This document shows, one piece after another, positions 34,708-44,616 of a stretch of DNA of 64,000 nt. The translations under genes were made by a program, and so were the position numbers. Origin of the DNA: Cylindrodendrum hubeiense. Taxonomy: Eukaryota > Ascomycota > Sordariomycetes > Hypocreales > Nectriaceae. Position 1 is the first letter of the stretch, and every line of letters begins with the position of its first letter. The stretch lies in assembly GCA_014621425.1 (NCBI GenBank), contig JAANBB010000002.1:127001-191000 (forward strand). Direction: 5' to 3'. A model generated the notes under the pieces. The model worked only from the letters and a program-made list of their open reading frames with translations, was not told the DNA's origin and ran no database searches.

Positions 34708-36095
34708 ATGCGATTGCTCACACCCCTCATTCTCCAAAGTACTTTGGCTTTTTCCAGCTGGTTGCCTTCTTTCAGGCCATCGGGAAAAGTATCTCGGATT
34801 CCGAACGAGCCATATTCTGGACCTTCGGTTGCCGAATTCACGTCAGGTATTGGCAAGGTCGATGGCCAGAAGATCAAACCATGGCCCAATGAAACATCGT
34901 TTGAATGGTTGGTCCTCTAATAATTGAAGTCTTTCTCTGACGTGGTTTAATGAGAAATAGGTGGTACTTTGACGTAGTTAGCACATCTTCTGCGAATGAA
35001 TCCGTTGTAGCGACTTTCTACGAATCCCTACCAGAAGCATTTATTACCGCCCTCAATAACACTTTTCTTTCAGCCTCTATCGGTGGAACATTCAAGAATG
35101 GCACCGCCTTTAGCATCTCCACGGAAATGCCCACGACATCCATTCTCACAATTGATGTTGGCCTAGATCACGTTTCCGGCGTCTGGGGAGATTCTGGCTT
35201 TAGCTTTCGAGGCCATGGTGTTCTTGATGGATGTGCAAAATACACCGTCAAGATTGATAGTCCGGAGACTGGAGTTTATGGGACTATCAGCTATCGAGCG
35301 GTAAGCATTTTTAGACTTCATCTCAGTCCAGGTTCTTTCTTTCATTCTGCGTCTTTCTCTCTTTTCTCCTGGTGAATCTTCATGAACTGAGATTCAGTCA
35401 TATATCTTACACCTTGAATTCTCCTGGACTCTCGTACAGCTATATTCCAGTTTCTTTTATCCTTCATCGTCAAGTTGATCCACGGGGATGTCCTGACGTA
35501 CGTACAGAACGCTCCAGCACACTACACCTGTGGGACAGACCTTACCTTTTCTTCTGAGGTAATTGTACCAAATATCGGGTGGGCAAATGCAATTCCCAAC
35601 GCCGTAGCCGTTGTGGATTTATGGGTTCAAGGTGAGCATGTATCCTTCGAGGGTACAGGATACCACGACAAAAACTGGGGCGATAAGCCATTTACAGAGG
35701 CAGTAAGCTCTTGGTACTGGGGTCATGCAGAGCTTGGGCCTTACTCTGTTGTCTGGTTTGATGCTATTGCTGCGGATGGTAAAGAGTATGTCTCAGGTTA
35801 CGTGGCGAAAGACGGAAAAGTGTTGCAATCTAGTTGCAACTCTAGAGCCGTAAAGGTCAGACCATACGGGGGAAATGATCAATATCCGCCCATTGTATCA
35901 ATGGACTATCCTCATGGACTTTTGGTTGAATTTGATCTTGGCAGGACTGGAAAGTTACGTCTCAGGGCCCAAGCAGACACATATCTTGTGGGTATACCTA
36001 TCTATTTTAGGTTCGCGGGCAAAGCAATCGGTGAGATCAACGGAGAGGTTTTAGAGGGTAAAGCCATGGCCGAGCAATTTGCGCTCAATGATTAG
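34708..36095 (+). CDS. EupF/AttH-like lipocalin-fold protein, candidate pericyclase
   Basis: Three exons: 34708-34907, 34961-35300, 35508-36095, giving 375 aa. A signal peptide is followed by a first domain with FEWWYFDVVSTSSANESVVA. The second domain carries GTGYHDKNWGDKP and SWYWGHAELGPYSVVWFDA, the signature of fungal hydroxyneurosporene-synthase/AttH-like proteins. That superfamily includes hetero-Diels-Alderases of meroterpenoid tropolone pathways, and many members of unknown role. Several N-glycosylation sequons are present, fitting secretory entry. The second intron is long for this genome (207 nt), but the join YRA/NAPAHYTC gives the expected family spacing. No polyketide synthase or terpene gene lies next to it, so a pericyclase function is only a possibility. 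Confidence 0.85.
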
Positions 36096-36183
36096 CTTTT
36101 TGTTAGATCTTACTTCAGAAGTTGAAGTTGTAACAGATACGAAGAATGATGAGCTAGGGCATCGCTATGCTGGCACATCTTCC

Positions 36184-36719
36184 TCACAGTTCGGATTGCC
36201 GCTTATCTCTTAGTATCTTGCCTTTTGCTGTGCCGATCTTCCCCCCTTCAGTTTCTTCCGTTAGCTTAGTGGCGCGACGCTTGTCCATCTGCCGCTCGAT
36301 GAGGTTATGAGCTATAGCTCCAAACGTAGTCATCTTATCAGTGGAAAAGATCGGCTTACGCGCTGTGTACCTAGAAATGGTTTGGAAGTATCCAGACCAG
36401 AAGCAGTTCACAAGACTCACCCAACCGCATGCAGTTACTAGGCGGCCGTAAACCCACTCGCCGTCCGCAGTGAACTTGAAACTGGTGAGCCCGTATTCGC
36501 ACTCTGGGTTGGCATTGGCGATGCCGCGGCTATTTTTGGTGCAGATGTAATACGGACGGCCGGCATTACCATTTTGGTTACTGGTTGACGTTATTTTGTC
36601 TGTGCATGGCGTCTCGCAGGAGAGGCATCGTGGCGTTGTTGAGGAAGAAATGCCAGGTCTGTTGAGAGACTTATGGACTTATGCATAGGGGAGGTAGGAT
36701 AAGAATGCAACAAATTCAT
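36184..36719 (-). CDS. GRF-type zinc-finger protein, start uncertain
   Basis: A continuous open frame from 36658 to the TGA at 36184 encodes about 157 residues. It contains a GRF-like finger: RCLSCETPC, then NQNGNAGRPYYICTKNS and a third Cys pair element NPECEYGL, followed by a basic tail. The frame is closed by TAA just upstream and has no ATG ahead of the finger. A short first exon (ATG at 36719, 8 bases, donor GTTGCA, acceptor at 36659-36660) would supply the start and keep frame, but its donor is weak. GRF fingers bind single-stranded DNA or RNA in better known proteins. Small stand-alone GRF proteins are common in ascomycetes and of unknown role. Confidence 0.6.
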
Positions 36720-36845
36720 AGATGGCTTGAGCCAAGCTGGGCTCCAAAAGTCTCCACAAAGGCCTTGGCAAACTGTTATAGGCTGGCTAAGCTAAACGAT
36801 CTAAGCTTCCCTGTTAACAGTCTCTACAATTCCCTTCTTTCCGAT

Positions 36846-39310
36846 TCAATCCAACCCATCCAGTAACTCCACCCCTTGATCAGTATCGATCATGTCCTCC
36901 AAAACTGCGCTCCAATCTATGTCCTCCAGGCTCTGCGGGGACTCGAGCCCTGGCGGGCTAGGGTATTGGAAGGCTCCAGCACTGTCTGGCATCGGATGTC
37001 TCGTGCTAGAATCCATGCCTTTGATGTGAGATCCAAGTGAATCATTTGTGGACGAATTAATTAACCACAGGAAGTCATCTTCCAGGGGCGGCATAGCAGC
37101 AATGGCATTTTCGTCTAATATTGTTGATGAGAAGGCTTGCTTGGTTTCAGGGAGGGAATTCCATGTTGTAGGCCGTTGCTGTATCGGCCTCGAAGGATTC
37201 TTGCCGCGGACGCCTAATGCACGCATTGCCACATCTAATAAAGCGATAGCCCAATCAGCATTATCGTAGATACCTCGAAGCGTCTCCAAAACACGCATCG
37301 ACTCGTAGAAGCAGTTCTTTGCATTGTCGCGCAAGCTTTTGACTGGGTTCTTCATGTCCTGGAGGTTGACGATCATGGCAAACAGTATCACTGTTACACC
37401 AGTAGCTGGGAGATACTTGTCGAGACCAAGTTGGTGAAGTTCGGTTGCCATTTTGGCAACGTACACGGCTGACGTCCGAACACGCAATTGGGATAATTCC
37501 TGCTCTTGAGTTTGCCGTGTTGATGCATGGGCCTTGGGTTGGAGTAGCTGAGGTCGGTGCAACGCTGAAATAGTTGTATAATAAAGCATGTGGAGCATGG
37601 TGCGGTGAACAGCAACAACCTCCTTTCCCTCTGCCATGTCAAGGGATGTCATCGGTCGATACTGACAGGCCGAGGATAATGAATCCGCCCAAGCCGAGAG
37701 TTGGCCATCGAACAGCATCACGCTCTCCGAGCCATCCAACCCCGTCCTGGGGCATAGCTTCACAGTACTCATGAGAGTGTTTTTGCCCACGATACTTTGT
37801 TGTGCGACCGGTGGATACTGAACTGCGAGCATGTCGCCAATGCAGACACATAGTTCGGCTTTGGCGACAAAGAGAGCCGCCAACTCCCGCTGTACCGTGA
37901 TATCTCGTAAACAAACCCCTGTGGCGGGGAGGATTGTAATATCGGGTGACAAGATTTTAATATCAAAGTCGGACTGCCGAACCATCGGGATTTCGGACTT
38001 TCCGCTTTGAATCCGGCTAGGCTGACGCATTCCCAGTGCAAGCAGGCGATCGCGCATAACACAGCACCACCAGATTCGCCTTCGCAATTTTTGGCGGCTA
38101 GGAGATTCGCCCAGCGTAGCAGGATCCTGTTGTAGTCCGATGGTTTCAGCCGTAGAGATGGCAATGCCTAGCCAGTGCCACATATCCTTGTTGTCCTCGG
38201 CTCCTTTTTGCCAATATGTCATTAGCAGGAGGGTTTGCACTACGACTAGGCGATCTGACTCGTAGTCAAACTCGTAGAGCAACTTAAGGATAATTAACAA
38301 AACATTATTCAGCTTTGGGAAGATTATACTTCTTCAATTACCTTTGTCTTTTGAAAGAGAGCCTGCCTTGCTGCCTTCCGGTCTGGGTACCCGGCGTTGT
38401 AGAGATGGTCTACATCAACAAAGGCGGCGGCGGCGAACATAACGGCTTGAAATAACATAAGGCTTGTCTGGCCATAGTGACGATCGTCAGCATTCACGGT
38501 GGCAAGGAAATCATGTATATCCAAAAGCGGCATATAAGGGTGGACGTAGTTGGCATAGGCATGGAGGAGCGCATTCCGAAGCGCGGGGGGGAGGCAATGT
38601 CAGGGCGCCCTTTTGGCAGAGATAAGCGACATCTTCCCGGGCCATCCTTGAGGGGACATTTTGCACAAAGGCGGGGAGATTATAGGCGACATCCGTACTG
38701 GGCAAGGTGGTCGTCATGCGCCAACCCATGCCGATATCCTTCTGAACAGTGATTGGGGTCACCTCTGATGGTGCAGATGGAGGTTTGCTTTGCCTCGAAG
38801 TCTGGAATTCGGCTGGAGATGCATTCCTTGAATATCGTACTACAATTAGCAAACTTGACACTATCGTTGGTGGAATGGTTGTGGATCGAAACGATCATTC
38901 CCAGCTTACAGGGAGGGGAAAGAACTTTGGGGACAGGCGAAGACAACTTACTTCACGCGATGACCGCCCTGTAGTGTGCATTCATTGTTATCCCACCTGC
39001 ATCTTGCGCACGGAACGCCTTCGGTTATGGTGCAACGTAATCTGCGAGCTCGGCAGCGCACGCACGCTACCAACCCCCTGCGTCTTGAGGTTTTGCGCGT
39101 CGGTACCTCGTTTCTTGGTAGGATGACACGTGGCAATGACCCTGGAGTCTCCCACTGAGCAGGCACCTCGATTGCTGATTCTAGGGCTGCCAGATCATTC
39201 TGGAATGCGTCGGTGAATACAGGCAGCTGTGTATGAAATGGTATGCTGGGGTCGAGGCCGGAGACTGGGCTCGGCTCCAGGGTAGCACCACCCGTGAAGT
39301 AGGCCGCCAT
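36846..39310 (-). pseudogene. CTF1-like Zn2Cys6 transcription factor with a one-base frameshift
   Basis: Three exons on the minus strand: 39310-38952, 38826-38342, 38282-36846; about 759 aa if read through. The zinc cluster is internal (after about residue 80: ACVRCRARRLRC, then C-x2-C and a final Cys), preceded by a Pro-rich leader. The Fungal_trans region matches cutinase transcription factor 1 relatives: KGALTLP, YVHPYMPLLDIHDFL, FDYESDRLVVVQTLLLMTYW and RRRIWWCCVMRDRLLALGMR. Exon 2 contains a run of seven G (38585-38591, C on the coding strand) where six are needed to keep frame between KGALTLPP and ALRNALLHAY. There is no room for an intron, so this is either a homopolymer error or a real inactivating frameshift. 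The rest of the frame is intact over 479 codons, which favours an error or a very recent loss. Confidence 0.8.
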
Positions 39311-40041
39311 TGCGAAACTTGAGAAATAGTGTCTCAGTATGACGAAGTCTGAATCGAACTGGGGAATTTGTTGTAATAGCGGGAGAGAAGTGGAAAGCTT
39401 AGGCCAAATTAACGAATTTCAGCTGTTGCCGGTGGCTGATGCGGTGACGAGAAGTGGCGAGATGGCGGAAATGTCGGTGCACCGGGCGTACGGCAACTAC
39501 TAATACACGGAGGCTGCAGTGCTGCGCGTGGCAAAGTGAAACGACTTTTAATGCAACAAGAGTGCATTGAGCAGGGAAGCGGTAAATAGCGCTCCTCCAA
39601 GTAAGCCTCGACGGCGTAACTCGTGTCTCCTTTTCCTCTGGTTGCGCCGACGGACTCTTTCCGCCGTGGCACCCGTCGGATGGTCCGGTTGGCATCATGC
39701 GACGCTATGGACATCCGAGACTAGCGCCGGTGTGGCCTATGAAATTTGGCCATTATAGTGATGACGCGTGTCTGGAGAAACTCCTTAAGCACGACGGTTC
39801 GCTCGCCACAATCTTGTCCTATTTCCACCCAGCCTCAGTGGCTTTACGTCACCTGCTGATGATATATGCGAGCCTTAGATGGCTGTGTTTAATATTCTTA
39901 ACAGTTACGATTGCGCTTTGCAATTTACTACGGTCGACGCGTGTCTGAGCTTGTTCCTAATCTACGGTACGAGGGCTGCGCATCGGCTATACCGCTTGTC
40001 GGGTTTAAGACATCGCTGCGTCTCTATGATCCGTAAATCTT
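39311..40041. other. Intergenic, left border of the metabolite cluster
   Basis: 731 bases between the CTF1-like gene start and the PRISE gene end. No gene was recognised. Functionally this is the likely left boundary of the cluster, because genes to the left are regulators and general secreted proteins. Confidence 0.4.
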
Positions 40042-41536
40042 TCAGGTACTATCTCCGCCGTCCTCCTGTGCGAGGAATGCTGGCAGCATCTTCAGCCTTT
40101 CAAAACCACGCAGAACATCGAGAAACGACTCTGTCGAATCCACACACCCGTGCCAGCCAAGCTTCCGAGCCTTTAACGTGCTAGGAATAATTAATACCCA
40201 CGACCTCGGCACAGAATATTCCAATTTCTTACCTGAGGTAGCAGGAATATGGCGCACACGTTGCCACATCAGCGGTGCCAAATATGTGGTCCATGCCATC
40301 GAGCGTAACGTTGACGAGGCCGTGCTCTAAGGCGAGCTCTTTCCATGCCTGCTGAACTTCAGGTCGCCTTGCCCATTCGGCGAAGGAAAACTTGACACGA
40401 ACTCTGGCAGGAGGACCAAATCCTCGTGGCGGCGGGCTGTAAACGGTGTCGAACTCATGGTAAGTGGCTTCAGCGTCTGGGGTTTTGTAGCTGACCCCGT
40501 ACCAAGAAGCCAACTTTGGCCAGAGCTTGCCCCAGGAGAATGGACAATCGTCAGTAGCATTAAATGCTTCGTTTTTGGCAGTCTCAGTGAGAACACACCA
40601 CTCTTCGAGGTACCCATTCAGCATAGCGCTGCTCTGTGCATGAATGGTGTCCCACGCCATCAAGTCTGCAGGGAAGTCCAAGGGTTGCCCGAGGTGCTTG
40701 CACACGATTGCATATATCGCAAGCGGATAGCACACGTTCATGGCCGCGTCAGGAACTGCGCCAAGAATCCAATTTGGTCGCACCACGTTCCATCCAATGT
40801 CATTTTCCTTGCAATAGGACCAGAGATAGTCTTCCTGACTGTAGTAGAAATTGGGCTGAAGCAGGACTCGAGGGTCCGATTCTTCCTGGGGAGTTAACCC
40901 TGGACCAAGGTGCAATCTAGATGAATTAGCACGGGACTATTGTGAACGAGAACGGTTATCACCCGTAGTTTTTCGCTCCTGTCTGGAGCATGATTCGTCG
41001 CGGTTTTATAGAAGCCAGGGACATCCCTTCTAAGAAGTTAGAAAGGAGCAACGCTGCGAAGGTAATTAGCTTAATTCTCAAAGGCATATTGTCTGATTTC
41101 TCACTATTGACGCGAACTAAGCCCTCTGCATTGGCCCATATGGAAGCGCCGGGTTCCCCCTTGACTTGTACGTATGAGAAGAAGAAGACGTAATCCCTGG
41201 ACATCTCAGAATTGCTTGCTCGACAATCAGTCATGGCAACGCTTACGCCTTTACTCCGTGCTCAAGGAATGTCTTGGCAATATTGCCCGGTTCGTTAAGG
41301 AAATCCAATGGGATGTGCTTCACAAAGTCGGGCAATTCGTCTTCGACAGCAGGGGGCCGTCTCGACAGACAGTAGATCCGCGACCATCTTTTTGGCGACT
41401 GCAGCAGGACTTTCAGCATATGCTGACCAGAAATGCCGTTTGCGCCCGTAATAACTGCGGTGAGTCGTTGGACATCATCTGGAAATTGGGGCAGCCCGTG
41501 GAAGATGTGGTTTGTGTGAACTGTTTGCGTCGACAT
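40042..41536 (-). CDS. PRISE-like NADPH enone reductase (SirQ-like SDR)
   Basis: Five exons on the minus strand: 41536-41247, 41196-41105, 41053-40963, 40916-40233, 40180-40042, giving 431 aa. The N terminus has the nucleotide motif VITGANGISGQHML; later blocks are DYVFFFSYVQ, MLQTGAKNYGLHLG, PNFYYSQEDYLW, VVRPNWILGAVP and the C-terminal KARKLGWHGCVDSTESF. These define the atypical SDR group that includes plant progesterone 5-beta-reductase and iridoid synthase, and fungal SirQ-like proteins. Members reduce activated C=C bonds of enones or enals with NADPH. All four introns (46-52 nt) restore family blocks. As the first gene of the cluster it could reduce an enone in the scaffold. Upstream lies an array of five CCACCGG sites. 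Confidence 0.9.
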
Positions 41537-42766
41537 CTTGCTTCAATCTGCATAATTGCGATTTTTGAGGGGGTCGTGCAGGACACATTTTACTTTAGTA
41601 AACTGTACGATTGTGACAGACGGTGCTTTCTCGGCCTCAAAGACGATGAATGATGTCGCTCCGAGGGTTTGGATGGTTGTCAGTTGCATGAAACTGTGAA
41701 TCACATTCCAGAATGCAGTCGCTGGACGATTGCCGATGTCATGTGCCGTCAAAAGTCCCACCGGACATTGAGGCACCCAAAATGTCACATTTGTTACTGA
41801 ATGCCCACCGGTCTGATAAAGCCCACCGGCTGGTTGAATTTGCGGGGTAAATGCCACCGGCTGTGCGAGACTAGGCCGGTTAAAGCCACCGGAAATTTGA
41901 CAATCTCCGGACAGCAGCCGAAGCCTGGTGACCATTTTCAGTATACCACCAGACAACTGAAGAGCACTGTTTGAGTGAGGCTTATTGCATAAAATGGTGC
42001 AAGAATCCATCCGGTACTATTCCGCTCGCTTACTAGTTGATTTATTGCTCTCTTCATTTCGTTGGTTGGATATGTGGTGAGATTGTGGTGGAAAGCGGCA
42101 TCATGGAAATGTCCTGTGGAACTTCTCGGCCTCGCCCAAACTACATCATGTACTAGAGTCTAATCTCTTTGACTGAGCCTTATTTGAATAGTTTCCAGAC
42201 ATACACGCATTTTGAGAGGTCATACGCTTCGCCGAAGTAGACCCTTCTGGACGGTTTAGGCCTGCCTGATGAGTGCAATGGGCTATGCTTCAGCCTCGGC
42301 GACCCTGTTGCGCTACAGTGTGGAGGTTGCCGGTTGTCCAAAACAACACCAGGACAATTCCACACGGTGCCTGGTGAGCACAAATAAAAGCAGAGTTTCA
42401 TTCACGGACAGATAAACAGTGATAAATGATGGCATTTCATCATCATAGAAAAGGTGGCCCGATAGTGATGGGTTGGGTAGAATGAAACGAGAAGAAGTGG
42501 GTCAGCCGAGGCCCTGCCTCGGCACTCGGTATCGACGAAGATCCCAACGAGTAAATCTTTGCTCTGCAGTTCGGTTAATGCTCGGTTTCGTAGCATATTG
42601 GCTCCATTATGTCTGGGGTAAAGATACTGGGGTAAACACACTGGGGTCTTCCCCGCGTTTGTTCAGGTATATAGGATACCCAGGATGTTGGCTTCATTGT
42701 GTGAGCTATCGGTGTATCTCTTGATTTCAATCGTACAAATTTGACACACTGTTAAGTACCGGAAAG
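41537..42766. promoter_or_regulatory. Divergent promoter of PRISE and CoA ligase genes with CCACCGG array
   Basis: 1.23 kb between divergent starts. On the PRISE side, five same-strand copies of (C/G)CCACCGG occur at 41757, 41804, 41822, 41853 and 41885, four of them preceded by an A-rich AATG/AAAG step. CGG triplets are the usual half-site of Zn2Cys6 regulators, and one such regulator is encoded at 44617-47378. A minus-strand open frame at 41543-42010 overlaps the array but has no recognisable motif. Confidence 0.5.
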
Positions 42767-44590
42767 ATGCCTACAAAATCTAGGTACTGTGCTCTTTTCG
42801 ACTTTCAGCCAATTAGCTTGTGTATTCTAACAAGAACTAGCTATCCCGATATCCACATTCCCGATGTCTCCATCTGGGACTTGCTATTTGAGAGAACAGA
42901 TCGGCCTTTTCCCAACAACAAAGGTGAAGTTTGCCTACCCTCACCATAGGTAATGCCTAACTCACACTAGATAGTGATACTTAGAGATGCTGAAACAAAG
43001 CGCGCGTACACTTACGCTCAAGTGAAAAGCTCCTCCATCAACTTTGGCAAGACCTTGAAATCGGTATGGCAGTGGCAACGAGGTGACGTTTTGGCCACGT
43101 TTACTCCAAACTCAATCGATGTTCCTTCGATCATCTGGGGAACTCACTGGGCAGGAGGCGTTATCTCGTCAGCAAACCCAGCATATACTACTGAAGAACT
43201 CGCATTCCAGTTGAAGGACTCGCAAGCGAAGGTCCTGGTGACGGAATTCGCATTCTTGAAAGTAGCACGTGCGGCGGCGAAGATTTCTGGAATCCCAGAC
43301 AACAGAATTGTGCTGGTTGGGGACGTAAAAGACGAAACGAAGACGTTTTTACATTTCAAAGAGCTGTGGCTTACACAGGGTGACTCACGACATCAACGAA
43401 CGCCCGCTAAAAACCCCAAAACGGACGTCGCATTCTTGGCTTACAGTAGCGGCACAACTGGCCTTCCCAAGGGTGTTATGCTATCACATACCAACATTGT
43501 TTCTAATGTTCTGATGATTCAAGTTGCCGAAGGCTCAAAGATGAGCTGGGATGGCGGGCCAGATAAAGGCGGCGACCGCATGTTGGCATTCCTGCCTTTC
43601 TATCACATCTATGGTATTTCTTGACACAGCATATCCGAGATCGAATAAACTAACTCTGTTACAGGCCTTGTATGCCTCATGCATTTTGCCATGTATTCTG
43701 GATTTGAGCTTATCGTCATGCCGAAGTTCGACCTGGAGAAGTTCTGTTCTTACGTGCAGACGATGAAGATCACACTAGCACCCGTCGTTCCGCCAGTTCT
43801 ACTCTTACTCGGAAAGCACCCAATCGTCGAAAAGTACGATCTGAGTTCACTTAGAATGCTCAGTTCCGGTGCGGCCCCATTGACGAAGGAGCTTGTCGAC
43901 ACTGTCTACCAGAGAATCAAGGTGCCCGTCAAACAAGGATACGGTCTCTCTGAGACCTCTCCAGCTACCCATGTCCAAGTTTGGGACAAATGGCACAGTA
44001 CTATCGGCTCCGTTGGACCTTTGTTCCCAAATATGATGGCCAAGTATATGTCTGCCGAGGAGAAGGAAGTCCCAGCTGGACAAACTGGCGAACTGTGGCT
44101 GAAGGGTCCGAATATCTTTCTGGGATATCTCAACAACGCTGCGGGAACCAAGAATGCCATCACGGAAGATGGCTACTTCAAGACCGGAGATGTTGGCCAT
44201 CAGGACAAAAATGGAGATTTCTATATCACTGACCGTATCAAGGAGTTGATCAAATACAAGGGCTTTCAAGTGGCGCCAGCTGAGCTTGAAGGACTCCTCC
44301 TCAGTCATCAAGATATTGATGATGTGGCAGTCATTGGTATCTACGATAAATCACGAGCTACGGAGGTTCCGAGAGCCTATATCGTGCTGAGGCGAGGCGT
44401 TAAAGGCACATCGGAGATGGAAACGGCTATTGTACAATGGCTTAGTGAACGAGTCTCAAGCCACAAAAGATTGAGAGGTGGCGTCAGATTTGTCAACGAG
44501 GTGCCCAAGAGCGCAGCTGGAAAGATTTTGAGGCGAGTGCTACAAGACAAGGCTAAGAAGGAGGCCGAAGGGGTGCAATCAAAGCTGTAA
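42767..44590 (+). CDS. Peroxisomal acyl/aryl-CoA ligase (4CL-like, ANL family)
   Basis: Four exons: 42767-42783, 42841-42923, 42975-43613, 43665-44590, giving 554 aa. The 17-base first exon encodes MPTKS and is joined to YPDIHIPDVSIWDLLFERTD, the usual start of fungal 4-coumarate-CoA-ligase-like proteins. Motifs: YSSGTTGLPKGVMLSH (phosphate loop, about residue 190), GYGLSETSPATH (A5), DGYFKTGDVGHQDKNGDFYI, DRIKELIKYKGFQVAPAELE, and the C-terminal lysine region KSAAGKILRR. The last three residues are SKL, a peroxisomal targeting signal 1. It forms an acyl-AMP and then a CoA thioester from a carboxylic acid; the acid is unknown. Inside the cluster it may activate an oxidised side chain for beta-oxidation, or make the acyl donor for the two acyltransferases. 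Confidence 0.94.
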
Positions 44591-44616
44591 ATCGGTTTGT
44601 GTAGAGATAGAGGCGA

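Noticed and set aside
35301..35507. Possible hidden micro-exon in the long second intron of the EupF-like gene
   Set aside because: Joining across the whole 207 nt already gives the family spacing between GTIS and APAHY, so no residues are missing.
41543..42010. Minus-strand open frame of 155 codons upstream of the PRISE gene
   Set aside because: Its frame is largely explained by the CCACCGG repeat array; there is no recognisable domain.
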